Assembly: GCA_024236375.1 (NCBI GenBank)
Contig: JACKKP010000001.1
Coordinates: 41,001-105,000, forward strand
Direction of reading: 5' to 3'
DNA length: 64,000 nucleotides
Origin: Rickettsiaceae bacterium
GTDB lineage: Bacteria; Pseudomonadota; Alphaproteobacteria; Rickettsiales; Rickettsiaceae
Shown: positions 47,125-56,905 of the stretch, in pieces
Numbering within the stretch: position 1 is the stretch's first letter
How the letters are laid out: each line of letters begins with the position of its first letter
Program-made: the position numbers and the translations under genes
Notes under the pieces: generated by a model
The model's database searches: none
The model's input: only the letters and a program-made list of their open reading frames with translations
What the model was told of the DNA's origin: nothing

Positions 47125-47873
47125 ATAAGATATTCAAAATTGCTATTAACGGTGCAAGTGGTAACATGGGGAAGGCTATCTGTAAGTTAGCTGATCACCG
47201 AAGGCTAGCTTATGCTATACAACATAAATTAACTAGTTCATCTAGTACAGAAGAAATCAGGCATGCATGCAATAATAGTGATATTTTACTAGATTTTTCA
47301 AGCCCAGACGGGTCTTTAGCTATTATGAAAATATTGATGGAATATCAAGATTGTAAGTTACTTGTTGGCACTACTGCGTTAAAAGAAAAACATTTCGAAT
47401 ATATGCATAAACTATCTGACAGCAGAGCGGTTCTATATGCGCCAAACACAAGTATTACAGCAAATATATTAGCTGAATTATCAGCGAAAGCATCCAGTAT
47501 ATTACATGATTTTGATGTAGAAATTGTTGAATCTCATCATCGAGCTAAAAAAGATGCTCCTTCTGGAACCGCGTTAATGATTGGACAAAAAATTGCTAAC
47601 GCACGTAATATTAATTTTCAGCAGAATGCTATATATACAAGATATCAAAGCGGGGCACGTAAACAAGGTCAAATCGGATTATTATCTGTAAGAGGAGGAG
47701 GAATTTATGGTGATAATAAAGTAATTTTAGCCGGAGATAATGAGTTACTTACAATAGAAGCTCGTGCTCTTAGCCGTGATGTGTTTGCACAAGGTGCTCT
47801 AAGAGCTGCTGTCTGGCTTGCGAAGCAAGAACCAGGTTTGTATAGTATGAAAGATTTTTTAAATTTATCATAA
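47121..47873 (+). CDS. dapB: 4-hydroxy-tetrahydrodipicolinate reductase
   Basis: Fourth enzyme to diaminopimelate, using NAD(P)H. The 250 residues have INGASGNMGKAICKL (Rossmann fold), VGTTALKE, APNTSITANILAELS, and the catalytic EIVESHHRAKKDAPSGTALMIG (about 136-157). The gene starts within the stop of the flavin reductase gene. Supports peptidoglycan precursor or lysine synthesis together with dapF and dapE at 60-62 kb. Confidence 0.97.
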   Translation: MNKIFKIAINGASGNMGKAICKLADHRRLAYAIQHKLTSSSSTEEIRHACNNSDILLDFSSPDGSLAIMKILMEYQDCKLLVGTTALKEKHFEYMHKLSDSRAVLYAPNTSITANILAELSAKASSILHDFDVEIVESHHRAKKDAPSGTALMIGQKIANARNINFQQNAIYTRYQSGARKQGQIGLLSVRGGGIYGDNKVILAGDNELLTIEARALSRDVFAQGALRAAVWLAKQEPGLYSMKDFLNLS

Positions 47874-48073
47874 CAGTTAAATAGCTCAAGCAACTGGTTA
47901 TCATTTTGATATTTGTCTCGATTAATCTATCTCAATTTTCTATAATATGCGATTGATCAACGAAAATATAAACTGATTCAGTTGTTTAGTGAGATATTAG
48001 CAAAAATTATTGTGCCTATCTAAGAAATTATGTATAAAGATGCATAATCTGCAGCAATAAAAAAGATAAAATA

Positions 48074-49984
48074 ATGATCATCGTCACTTTTCCTGATAAT
48101 TCTCAAAAAAAATACGAATCAGGTATTACTGGTTTAGAAATAGCTGAGTCTATCTCAAAATCTTTAGCAAAAAAAGCAGTGATTGTTTCAGTAAATGGTG
48201 AATTAATAGATTTGTCGACACCCATTACATATGATTGTACTTTAAGAATCATTACTGAACAAGATCCTGAAGCGCTTGAGATTATAAGGCATGATGCAGC
48301 GCATATACTTGCTCAAGCAGCAAAAGAATTATTTCCTGAAATTCAAGTGACTATAGGTCCTGCAATTAAAGATGGCTTTTATTACGATTTTGTACGCAAG
48401 ACACCTTTTACTACAGAAGATTTAGCAAGTTTAGAAGCCAAAATGCATGACATTGTAAAAAAAGATGAAAAATTTGTACGTGAAGAATGGAAACGAGCAG
48501 ATGCAATCAAATTCTTTCGTGAAATTAAAGAAGATTATAAAGCTGAAATTATTGAATCAATTCCAACTCAAGAAACTATAACTTTATATCGTCAAGGCAA
48601 TTTTATTGATTTATGCCGTGGACCGCATTGTCCTTCTACTGGTCGTATTAAGCATTTTAAACTAATGAAAGTAGCGGGCGCATATTGGCGGGGCGATAGT
48701 AATAATGAAATGCTTCAACGTATTTATGGTACTGCTTGGGCAACTCGTGAACAGCTTGAACAATATTTATACCAACTTGAAGAAGCTGAAAAAAGGGACC
48801 ATCGTAAGTTAGGACGAGAACTTGGTTTATTTCATTTACAAGAGGAAGCTCAAGGTATGGTATTTTGGCACCACCGAGGTTGGAATATTTATCAAGTAAT
48901 AGAAAAATATATTCGCTGCAAATTAGCTAAATCTGGTTATATCGAAGTGAAAACACCAAGCTTAGTTGATAAAAAATTATGGGAAAAATCAGGTCACTGG
49001 GAAAAATTTAGGGAAGATATGTTCGTAGTAGAAGCCGAAGATAGAACATATGCATTAAAGCCAATGAATTGCCCATGTCATGTACAAATCTTTAATCAAG
49101 GCATGAAGAGTTATCGTGATTTGCCTATAAGAATGGCAGAGTTTGGTTCATGTCATCGTAATGAATCTTCAGGAGGTTTACATGGATTACTCAGAGTGCG
49201 TAATTTCGTTCAAGATGATGCGCATATATTTTGTACCGAAGACCAGATTAATGTTGAAACAGTAGCTTTTTGTCGTTTATTACAAGAAGTTTATAATGAT
49301 TTTGGTTTTAAAAAAGTAAAAGTAAAATTTTCTGACAGGCCGGATAAAAGAGCAGGTGATGATACGATATGGGATAAAGCAGAATCAGCTCTAAAGTCTG
49401 CAGTTGAAGAAGCTGGGTTAGAATATGAGATGAATCCTGGTGAAGGAGCATTTTATGGTCCAAAACTCGAATTTGTTTTAACGGATGCAGTTGGTAGAGA
49501 TTGGCAATGTGGAACAATACAGGTTGATTTTGTATTGCCTGAAAGATTGGGAGCTGAATATATCCAAGCGGGTGGAGAAAAAAAGCGTCCCGTAATGTTA
49601 CATAGAGCTATAATTGGCACTTTCGAACGTTTTATGGGTATATTGATCGAGGAATATGCTGGTAAGTTCCCGTTATGGCTTGCGCCTATACAAATAGCAA
49701 TTATAGGAATTACTAGTCAGCAAGATGAATATATTAACACAATACATAATAAACTTATTAATGCAGGAATTAGATCAGAGCTTGACATTTCTAACGAAAA
49801 AGTTAATTATAAAATACGTAATTTTTCAGGTTTGAAGGTACCAATAATTGGGATCGCTGGTAAAAAAGAACAAGAGAATGGCACTATCACTTTGAGATAT
49901 TTAGGCTCTGAGCAGCAGAGTAATGTCACAATTGATAAGTTAATCTCGATTATTCATACTGATAATCAGAAATATTTTGGTTAA
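48074..49984 (+). CDS. thrS: threonine--tRNA ligase
   Basis: Charges tRNA-Thr. The 636 residues contain TGS domain (1-62), editing domain with [16 protein letters not shown] (about 73-88), class II core with [34 protein letters not shown] and the zinc ligands MNCPCH (about 334) and later histidines, and an anticodon-binding domain (about 535-636). It is followed by infC 21 bases later, the common thrS-infC order. Confidence 0.98.
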   Translation: MIIVTFPDNSQKKYESGITGLEIAESISKSLAKKAVIVSVNGELIDLSTPITYDCTLRIITEQDPEALEIIRHDAAHILAQAAKELFPEIQVTIGPAIKDGFYYDFVRKTPFTTEDLASLEAKMHDIVKKDEKFVREEWKRADAIKFFREIKEDYKAEIIESIPTQETITLYRQGNFIDLCRGPHCPSTGRIKHFKLMKVAGAYWRGDSNNEMLQRIYGTAWATREQLEQYLYQLEEAEKRDHRKLGRELGLFHLQEEAQGMVFWHHRGWNIYQVIEKYIRCKLAKSGYIEVKTPSLVDKKLWEKSGHWEKFREDMFVVEAEDRTYALKPMNCPCHVQIFNQGMKSYRDLPIRMAEFGSCHRNESSGGLHGLLRVRNFVQDDAHIFCTEDQINVETVAFCRLLQEVYNDFGFKKVKVKFSDRPDKRAGDDTIWDKAESALKSAVEEAGLEYEMNPGEGAFYGPKLEFVLTDAVGRDWQCGTIQVDFVLPERLGAEYIQAGGEKKRPVMLHRAIIGTFERFMGILIEEYAGKFPLWLAPIQIAIIGITSQQDEYINTIHNKLINAGIRSELDISNEKVNYKIRNFSGLKVPIIGIAGKKEQENGTITLRYLGSEQQSNVTIDKLISIIHTDNQKYFG

Positions 49985-50005
49985 TTAATATAATTTGGAG
50001 AAAAA

Positions 50006-50548
50006 ATTATATCTACGGATAATAAAAACAAATTTCCTCGCGTTAATAGAGGAATCACAGAATCAAAAGTGAAATTAGTAGATAGTGATGGCACAATGAT
50101 TGGAGACACACCTTTACAAGAGGCATTATCACGTGCAGCAGAAGCAGGATTAGATTTAGTCGAGATTGCTGCAACAACTTCGGGTCCCCCAGTGTGTAAA
50201 CTTCTTGATTTTAGCCGCTTTAGATATGAAGCTAAGAAAAAACAGCAAGAAGCTAAGAAAAAGCAAAAAAAACATGTTCTAAAGGAAATAAAATTTAAAG
50301 TTAATATCGGTCAGGGCGATTTTGATGTTAAACTTAATAAAATCAAAGAATTCTTAGAAAATGATGACAAGGTTAAAGTATCGTTAGCTTTCAAAGGGAG
50401 AGAAATTGTCCATAAAGAGAAAGGACAGGAAATTTTTACACGTATTTTAGAAAAATTAGGTGATTTAGTAAAAGTAGATTCTGAGCCAAAAATGGAAGGT
50501 AAGCAGATAATAATGACTTTAAGTAAGGCAAAAATATCGCACAAATAA
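50006..50548 (+). CDS. infC: translation initiation factor IF-3 (AUU start)
   Basis: Keeps ribosomal subunits apart and checks the initiator tRNA. From ATT at 50006 the frame gives 180 residues, the standard length, beginning ISTDNKKNKFPRVNRGITES. GGAG (49997-50000) sits 5 bases before ATT, and no ATG is available before residue 30. The next GTG (50069) would remove the family's conserved N-terminal strand with VNRGI. AUU is the well-known start of infC in many bacteria and lets IF-3 repress its own synthesis. The linker with KKKQQEAKKKQKKH (about 80-95) and C-domain IKFKVNIGQGDFDVKL are typical. Confidence 0.94.
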   Translation: MISTDNKNKFPRVNRGITESKVKLVDSDGTMIGDTPLQEALSRAAEAGLDLVEIAATTSGPPVCKLLDFSRFRYEAKKKQQEAKKKQKKHVLKEIKFKVNIGQGDFDVKLNKIKEFLENDDKVKVSLAFKGREIVHKEKGQEIFTRILEKLGDLVKVDSEPKMEGKQIIMTLSKAKISHK

Positions 50549-50645
50549 ATCGTTATAATTATATTAAGAGAGTCTCTCAAAACTGTTTATTGCATAAAAT
50601 AAATTAATAACGTAATGTATTTTTATTATTAAATATAGGTTAATC

Positions 50646-51272
50646 ATGATCAAAAAAACTCTTTTAGCTGCATTAGTAGTAGCAACAAGTCTTAATGTAC
50701 AAGTATTTGCAAATACAACAATGAATGTCCCATCTGTTGAGCCCACAGTAACAGCGGATGATGTTACCACAACTACAAACTCTGCCGTGGATTCTACAGC
50801 TACTTCATCAGCGCCCGCAAATATAGTAGAAAATGCAGAGCAAGTGGTGCAGGAAACTACTGGTGATGTACAAGCTACTCAAGAAATTGCTAAACAAGAA
50901 GGTGACAGTTTAATTGTAACAGAAGCATGGGCACGTATGCCTGCGGAGCCGAATAATAATTCCGCGATTTATATGACTGTTACAAATCCAACAAAAAATC
51001 AGGTTACTATAGTTGGAGCATCAGCTTCAGTGGTGGCGAATAATGTTGAATTACATAACAGCTTTGTTGATGAAAAGGGAGTCAGCAGAATGACCTCAAT
51101 GAATAAAATAGTAATACCTGCTGAAACTTCTATTACATTGGCACCAGGCGGAATGCATATTATGTTATTTGACTTGAAGAAAAAATTAACTGAAGGCGAT
51201 AAATTTGAAGTGACATTACAATTAGAAAATGCAGAACCGATAATTTCTGAAGTGATTGTAATGAATCAATAA
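50646..51272 (+). CDS. exported protein with a PCuAC copper-chaperone domain
   Basis: 208 residues: signal peptide (about 1-22), a threonine/valine-rich linker (about 25-85) and a PCuAC-type beta domain (about 90-205): AWARMPAEPNNNSAIYMTVTN, VELHNSFVDEKGVSRMTSM and APGGMHIMLFDLK. The His/Met ligands of the H...M...HxM copper motif are visible. PCuAC delivers copper to cytochrome c oxidase in the periplasm. The long linker is unusual for the family. It has its own terminator. Confidence 0.88.
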   Translation: MIKKTLLAALVVATSLNVQVFANTTMNVPSVEPTVTADDVTTTTNSAVDSTATSSAPANIVENAEQVVQETTGDVQATQEIAKQEGDSLIVTEAWARMPAEPNNNSAIYMTVTNPTKNQVTIVGASASVVANNVELHNSFVDEKGVSRMTSMNKIVIPAETSITLAPGGMHIMLFDLKKKLTEGDKFEVTLQLENAEPIISEVIVMNQ

Positions 51273-51300
51273 TTACAAAATTTTATATCATATGTACTGC

Positions 51301-51340
51301 AAAGGCGCTGGGATCATAAATCTATAGCGCCTTTTTTGTT
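51301..51340 (+). terminator. intrinsic terminator of the PCuAC-domain gene
   Basis: AAGGCGCT pairs with AGCGCCTT around an 18-base loop, followed by a TTTTTT run, 29 bases after the stop. Its core GGCGCTG...AGCGCC resembles the rpsD terminator. Confidence 0.85.
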
Positions 51341-51569
51341 TGCGGTTTATGACATTGAAGCTGGATTATATCATTTTTTCTAATTATTTATCTATATACT
51401 CTTAAAATTTGCAATCCCCAAATGATCTTGAATCGCTATATTGTTTTGTCTGTTACATCATATTTATAAAAATCTAACATTTTAAGCTTTTCTTTTTACT
51501 TCACAAAATAGTTTCTTTAAACTTAAATAATATTTAATCGTAAATTATTAAGATTTATTGAAGGTTTGT

Positions 51570-52904
51570 ATGCCCGACACTATGCCCAATACCATGCCAT
51601 TTAATATCTCTCGAGAAGATGCTAGTAAATTATTATATGTGTTCTGCTACTTGGGACTCTGTAGTGTAAATAGTCAAGAGGCTGAAAGATTTAAAGAATT
51701 TGTGCAGAGGGAATCATCGATTTTCCAACAGGATAATCCAGAATTTTCAACAAATGTTTCGGAAGCTCAGTCCCACCCAAATCAAGATCTAATCGCAAAA
51801 CAAAAACTGATTGATAAAGCATTTCAATATACGGCTAATAGCTTATTTCTAACTTCTGTTTTAGCATCAGGAGAATTAGTTGGATCTACTATTTGGGGTA
51901 TTAGTAAATATGTTACTAAGGATATGATATGGGATACATTAGGTGCCACGACAGTCGCTATTATTTTGCAAAGTGCTGAACTTATAGGTTACAGAGCAGA
52001 AACAGAAAAATTATTAGGTGTAGATAAAGGTGAAGAAAAAACAGCAGTTTTTGCAATAAAATTAGGAGGTTTTATTGGTAAGGCTGCTGGTGCAGTTGCA
52101 GGTACTGCTTTGTCTTTATTAATTGAAAGTTTTATTATAGGTATAATAGCTGCGGCGCTAGTACCATTCATTACAGGTAGCGGTTTATTTGCTGGTATAT
52201 TAATTGGTGAGATAATTGGGGCTGCTATTGGAGCTGGTGTAAATAATTTATTTTTTGCTACAATAGGAATAGTGCCTAATCTTATTAAAGGAACAAAAGC
52301 AGTAAGTGGTAAATTTACTGAACGTATTAAATATTCGAAACGCATTAAGTCAGAACGAGCGAGAGATATAGAGAATAGTAAAGTTAATACCTCAGACTCA
52401 ACACAAAATAATATTATTAATCAGACTGCAAGCACAAAAGGCGCTGACACAACACAAGAACGCAAAACCGGCGCCACGACATTGCAGCTGCTTCAATCTA
52501 ATAAAGCAGCAAATAATACCACAACAGTTGTACCTAATGAACACACAGTGCCACTAGATCTACAAAATAAGATAATGATAAAGAAAGCTTCGGAGCCCTT
52601 AAATGTAGAAAAACCAGTTTCCGGCATCTCAAATGATACTGATAACTCTCAGCAAAAAGCTCCGTCTGAGAAAAAAGTAGATACACAAACTAAGAAAGAA
52701 GAGGCAATAAAGCAGCCAATAGGGCAGCCAAAAAGAAAACGTTCGTTATCGATGTCTGATTTAAACAAAACATCAAATATCTTAGATAACGGTCCCACAA
52801 ATCCAGCCCAGAAGTTTTTAAATAACCCGCCGCTTGATTCTCATACTGAAAAAGTAGAAGAAAAGCAGTCCAAAAATCAAGGTACAGCTCAATCACGGAG
52901 CTAA
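51570..52904 (+). CDS. unrecognised membrane-active protein with long disordered tail, candidate effector
   Basis: From ATG 51570 (AAGG ribosome site 5 bases before it) the product has 444 residues; an in-frame TTG upstream at 51558 is less likely. The first 90 residues are soluble. Hydrophobic glycine/alanine-rich segments follow (about 90-160 and 165-245, such as GAAIGAGVNNLFFATIGIV), resembling glycine-zipper helices. The last 190 residues are polar, Lys/Asn/Gln/Thr-rich and disordered, with a basic cluster PKRKRSLSMSDL. There is no signal peptide. No family recognised. The build (membrane-active middle, disordered tail) is common among secreted proteins of intracellular bacteria. Confidence 0.65.
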   Translation: MPDTMPNTMPFNISREDASKLLYVFCYLGLCSVNSQEAERFKEFVQRESSIFQQDNPEFSTNVSEAQSHPNQDLIAKQKLIDKAFQYTANSLFLTSVLASGELVGSTIWGISKYVTKDMIWDTLGATTVAIILQSAELIGYRAETEKLLGVDKGEEKTAVFAIKLGGFIGKAAGAVAGTALSLLIESFIIGIIAAALVPFITGSGLFAGILIGEIIGAAIGAGVNNLFFATIGIVPNLIKGTKAVSGKFTERIKYSKRIKSERARDIENSKVNTSDSTQNNIINQTASTKGADTTQERKTGATTLQLLQSNKAANNTTTVVPNEHTVPLDLQNKIMIKKASEPLNVEKPVSGISNDTDNSQQKAPSEKKVDTQTKKEEAIKQPIGQPKRKRSLSMSDLNKTSNILDNGPTNPAQKFLNNPPLDSHTEKVEEKQSKNQGTAQSRS

Positions 52905-53000
52905 TAAATCTGCTAAAAACGCATAAAATTTATATTCTATGCGTTTTTAGCGTGTACGTCTGAACTACCAAATGAGGTGAGTTTAGTAATAAAAACCTCG

Positions 53001-55871
53001 TTAATTAAAAGGTTTCAGAGGCAATATCACAGTAAACATTGCTCCGATGCCGGCACTTTGAACATCAATTCTTCCTCCATGCGCTCTTACAGCTGAGCGG
53101 CATAAAGCGAGTCCTACTCCACGTCCTTCTGCTTTATTGTCGCCGCCACCCATTTTAAATGGAGTAAATAAATCATATAATTCATGGCGTGCAATACCTC
53201 TTCCTTCATCTTTAACTATTAAAATAGCAGAGTCAATATTGCGTGTAACCCTTACTTCAATAAGACCCTTCTCACTAAATTTAATTGCATTAATCACTAA
53301 ATTATCTACTACTTGACGCATATAATTTGGGTCTATAGGCACTAATACTTCGGGTTGCAGAGTTAATTTTATATCGATAGGTTTATTATCTAAGTATAAC
53401 TTACTGCATTTTTTTACTCTTTCAGTGACTAATTCCCCTAGATTCATTGTTTTTCTATTTAATCTCACTTTGTCAATATCTAAAGTAGCTAGGTCAAGCA
53501 TATTGAGAATCATTGTAGATAAACGCTTTGAATTTTTTAGCACTTCATCAGATAACTCTTTTAGTTGCTCTTTATTCATCTTATCCAAACTATCAGATAA
53601 CATTTCAGCAAAATTCATTACATTTCCTACTGGAAGGCGTAATTCGTGAGTGACATTATTTAGGATTTTCTGTGAAGTTGCGCCTAATCTTTCAATTTCT
53701 TTTTCATGATCAGTCACGCGTTCAGTGTAAAATCCGACCTTATCATTCAAAACATTCATATCCTCAGTCAGATTCTTGATCATTTGCTCCTTATTATCCA
53801 TTTTATATGATAATATTAAAACTTCATCTTTTAATAACCCAAGTTCAGCTTCGGTCTGGTCAACATATTCTTCAGTGGGTTTAAAGAAAAATATCAATGC
53901 TGTAGAAACAAATAAACACGAATATAGTATAAGATGAGCATTATTATCTAGCATTTCGTGTGTTGGAAGTGGCCCTATTAAATTTTTATATACTAATAGC
54001 GCGCTACCCATACCAATTGCAATTATAGTCAAAGCGGTCTTCCAACGGCACAGATTAAAGATAATAATTAAGCTCAGAGTAAATACCATAATTTGAATAG
54101 TGTGGAATTTGCTCATTAATACAAAAAAAGTAGAACAGAATGCCATATTATAAATCAGGGCAACATGCCACATAATACCAATCAGTAAAGGATGTCTGAT
54201 CCTATTAGACCACATCATATGTAGACTGAAAAATACCGAAATAATTAACATTATTTGATATAAATATAATGTAAGATTACCATGTTTGCCGAGTAGTTCA
54301 TACTGCGTTAAATAAATAGTACAAATCGTAGAAATAAAACAAAATACTCCAAAGAAACTATATAGAGATTCACTTCTTGGTGAATTTTGGTATAAAAATT
54401 TAGCAATACTGAAAGTAGATATAAATTTCATTAATGAGGTTTTAGTTTGCTTATCTTCACCATCGTCAATTGCTGTTGCAATCCATCCACCCTCTTGTTT
54501 AGTACCATAATGTACTATCATCATTACCAAGAAATTCATTAACATTGCGGGAATAATTGGATCAAATCCAATGCGTTTTATTTTCCATATAACTACGGTG
54601 AGGAATCCTGCTTCCATTCCCAATAGTACTGTTGTAGTTGTGGTCCTAAAGCCAAGTATAGTAATTAAGAGTGGCACTACTACTATTGGCATATAAAAGG
54701 CATTAGCAAATAAAATGATTCCTAATAGATTATCACCCAATAAAGCAAGAAAAATAGAGCCTATACCTATTATTATGGCAAAAACTCTTGCTACAGATAG
54801 CTCTCTATTAACACCTATACCAAGTGGTTTGCATATATCATGAGCTGCAAATACTGATGCAATATTAATAAAAGAATCACAGCTTGACAGTGCCATAGCA
54901 ATCACACCAACTACCACTAACCCTCTAAATCCTACATAAGAATAATTATCAATGATATACGGAATTAACTGCTCTGAATTTAGTTCTGGTTTGAGCGCGT
55001 ATAACAAAAACCCAATCCATGCTACAGCTATTATGATCAATAATAATAGCAAAGAAGAGATAGAGAAAGCTTCTTTAGCTTGAGTTAAAGTGCTGCCCAT
55101 AATAATTCTTTGGAAGGCGGCAGATGAAGATGGAATAGAAAAAGATAAAGTTAATAATACCATATCCCAAAATTCATAATGCCGGTAATTTAATACATGT
55201 TTTAAATCAAAATGAGGTACAGAAGTTAATGATATTAACTTCAAATTTTCTGTAGAAATTACAGTTTTCCATAATACTATACCTATTAAAGGAATAACCG
55301 TACCAAATACCATAAATTGTAATACATCGGTAAAAGTAACAGATCTTATTCCTCCAAATGCTGAGTAAATAGTTACTATAAAACCAGATAATATTACCAT
55401 TGAGGCAACATTAGTCCCCCAAAAATAACTTAATACATTGCCAAATACTTTATATTGTATAGCTATAAAACCAATAGTTTCTGCTACAGCGCATACAGCT
55501 GTAATAATTCTGACATGCTTTCCATAATATCTCCCCATTGAATCTGCAATCGATATATCATCAAAAAATGACTTCATCCTTGGTATAAAATAACGAGACA
55601 AAAGCAAAAAAGATAAAGCAAAACCACATGTAGGTAGTAAATCATATAACCCATCACTATGAGTTCTTGATACTCCAACTGTAAATAAACTACCTGTTAC
55701 AGCAGTAGCGACAATGGTAGATACTAAGGCTGAGGTAGTAAAATTGCGACCGCCTAGAGCATAGTCGCCAATAGTACTAACGCCTCGTCCATAATATAAC
55801 CCGACTCCTAAGTTAATTGCTAAGAAAATTATAACTATTACAATGTCAATATTAAAGCTCATATTCCCCAT
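53001..55871 (-). CDS. sodium:solute symporter-sensor histidine kinase fusion
   Basis: 956 residues in two parts. Residues 1-480 form about 13 helices of an SSS-family symporter (IGDYALGGRNFTTSALVSTIVATAVTGSLFTVG, about 33-65; SAFGGIRSVTFTDVLQFMVFG). About six more helices, then a coiled coil (about 660-730), lead to a histidine kinase: H742 in NNVTHELRLPVGN, ATP-binding N box VDNLVINAIKFS, DEGRGIARHELYDLF, and GRGVGLALCRSAVRAHGG. This is the CbrA-like layout, where a transporter domain senses or imports a solute. No response regulator gene is adjacent. It may sense an amino acid; the ligand is unknown. Confidence 0.92.
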   Translation of the reverse strand: MGNMSFNIDIVIVIIFLAINLGVGLYYGRGVSTIGDYALGGRNFTTSALVSTIVATAVTGSLFTVGVSRTHSDGLYDLLPTCGFALSFLLLSRYFIPRMKSFFDDISIADSMGRYYGKHVRIITAVCAVAETIGFIAIQYKVFGNVLSYFWGTNVASMVILSGFIVTIYSAFGGIRSVTFTDVLQFMVFGTVIPLIGIVLWKTVISTENLKLISLTSVPHFDLKHVLNYRHYEFWDMVLLTLSFSIPSSSAAFQRIIMGSTLTQAKEAFSISSLLLLLIIIAVAWIGFLLYALKPELNSEQLIPYIIDNYSYVGFRGLVVVGVIAMALSSCDSFINIASVFAAHDICKPLGIGVNRELSVARVFAIIIGIGSIFLALLGDNLLGIILFANAFYMPIVVVPLLITILGFRTTTTTVLLGMEAGFLTVVIWKIKRIGFDPIIPAMLMNFLVMMIVHYGTKQEGGWIATAIDDGEDKQTKTSLMKFISTFSIAKFLYQNSPRSESLYSFFGVFCFISTICTIYLTQYELLGKHGNLTLYLYQIMLIISVFFSLHMMWSNRIRHPLLIGIMWHVALIYNMAFCSTFFVLMSKFHTIQIMVFTLSLIIIFNLCRWKTALTIIAIGMGSALLVYKNLIGPLPTHEMLDNNAHLILYSCLFVSTALIFFFKPTEEYVDQTEAELGLLKDEVLILSYKMDNKEQMIKNLTEDMNVLNDKVGFYTERVTDHEKEIERLGATSQKILNNVTHELRLPVGNVMNFAEMLSDSLDKMNKEQLKELSDEVLKNSKRLSTMILNMLDLATLDIDKVRLNRKTMNLGELVTERVKKCSKLYLDNKPIDIKLTLQPEVLVPIDPNYMRQVVDNLVINAIKFSEKGLIEVRVTRNIDSAILIVKDEGRGIARHELYDLFTPFKMGGGDNKAEGRGVGLALCRSAVRAHGGRIDVQSAGIGAMFTVILPLKPFN

Positions 55872-56216
55872 AATTAATTAATGTTTAAAACTTAAAATAG
55901 AATGATATATAAGTAATTGCAATAACAGATTTTAGCTTTTGTTTAATATTGCTTCTTATATGAAATTAAATCTTTCTATCGAACTCAGTTTGGTACCCTA
56001 ACTTATTTATTGTTGAATAATAAATCGTTTTAAGTGAATTAAGTGTTGTCCTTAGTTCATAAATATAATTTATAATTAAAATTATATCTTAGAGTTAAGG
56101 TAAAATAACTAAATATAAAATGCAAGCGCTAATTTAAGGTTAAAAAGAAATCTATTGATAATCTTCAGGTTGTTTAAATATAGTAATTTGAACTAAATTA
56201 TCATATTAAGTATAGG
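55872..56216. other. gene-free leader region of the symporter-kinase
   Basis: AT-rich stretch without open frames carrying a ribosome site. It contains the probable promoter of the minus-strand symporter-kinase gene, and perhaps its leader if the structured RNA at 56217-56334 reads into it. Confidence 0.45.
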
Positions 56217-56334
56217 GCACTAAGTGTCTGATTAATGTTTTTGCCCCCGCGTTGATTAGTAGGATCTCATTAAAGCATCATTTCTATAGACATTTTTACT
56301 AATTTCACTATTAAGTAGCGGGGCTTACAAGTGC
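56217..56334 (-). ncRNA. candidate structured small RNA or leader (6S-like shape)
   Basis: A GC-rich island in an AT-rich gap. On the minus strand, GCACT pairs with AGTGC, GCCCCGC with GCGGGGGC, and TTAGTA with TACTAA, nested as one long hairpin with asymmetric bubbles. A textbook extended -10 element TGCTATAAT (56345-56337) lies immediately before the first paired base, so transcription probably starts at about 56331. No open frame fits. The long bubble-containing hairpin recalls 6S RNA, but it is short for it and I cannot confirm homology. It could also be a 5' leader of the symporter-kinase gene. Confidence 0.4.
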
Positions 56335-56336
56335 AG

Positions 56337-56345
56337 ATTATAGCA
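56337..56345 (-). promoter_or_regulatory. extended -10 promoter element for the structured RNA
   Basis: TGC followed by a perfect TATAAT on the minus strand. No good -35 hexamer at 16-18 bases, as is common with extended -10 promoters. The predicted start falls in the first stem of the hairpin at 56334-56217. Confidence 0.5.
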
Positions 56346-56471
56346 TTAATAATGCTTTCACTTTAATAACTATATATTGTGAGTACTTAAGGTCAGATAA
56401 TTTTTATTGATTTTTTACGTATAGAAATATATATTGATTGGTGATAATACATAAAATAAATACAAATAATA

Positions 56472-56843
56472 ATGGCAAGAGTAACAGTCGAAGATTGCAA
56501 ACGGCAAGTACCTAATCGTTTTGAGTTAGTTATATTAGCAGCACAAAGGGCAAAAAAAATAACTTCCGGTGATCCATTAACGATTGAAAGAGATAATGAT
56601 AAGGACACTGTAGTATCTTTAAGAGAGATAGCTGCTGGTAGTATTACTGCAGAAAGCTTGCGTGAGACAAAAATTAATATGCTTAGAAAAAATATTACAA
56701 TAATAGAAGATGAAGATATCACGAATGATGTGACACTCAGTGAAGAACACGAATCTATTGAGATGGCGCCGTTATATGATGATAATATCACTGAAGAAGA
56801 TCTAGAAATATTCGAAGAAATAGATTTTGAAGAGCCAAAATAA
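56472..56843 (+). CDS. rpoZ: RNA polymerase subunit omega
   Basis: 123 residues: [30 protein letters not shown] (1-30) is the canonical omega start, with [17 protein letters not shown] after it. The C-terminus is a long acidic tail (about 80-123). Omega assists assembly of RNA polymerase by binding beta'. It is monocistronic, convergent with terC, and shares a terminator with it. Confidence 0.95.
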   Translation: MARVTVEDCKRQVPNRFELVILAAQRAKKITSGDPLTIERDNDKDTVVSLREIAAGSITAESLRETKINMLRKNITIIEDEDITNDVTLSEEHESIEMAPLYDDNITEEDLEIFEEIDFEEPK

Positions 56844-56872
56844 TATACAGATGATTTTTATTAATCTATCGC

Positions 56873-56905
56873 AAAAGGAAGAATTTTTAATTCTTCCTTT
56901 TTTTG
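56873..56905. terminator. two-way terminator between rpoZ and terC
   Basis: AAGGAAGAA and TTCTTCCTT around a 7-base AT loop, with a T-run on the plus strand (TTTTTT) and a matching A-run on the left that gives T's on the minus strand. The right arm overlaps the last codons of the minus-strand terC gene. Confidence 0.8.

Noticed and set aside
50069..50548. infC beginning at GTG 50069
   Set aside because: This start lacks a ribosome site and removes the conserved N-terminal strand. ATT at 50006 with GGAG gives the normal 180-residue protein.
56217..56334. tmRNA (two-piece ssrA) in the rpoZ upstream gap
   Set aside because: No tRNA-like T-arm, no CCA end and no tag-coding frame were found. Only the nested hairpin remains.
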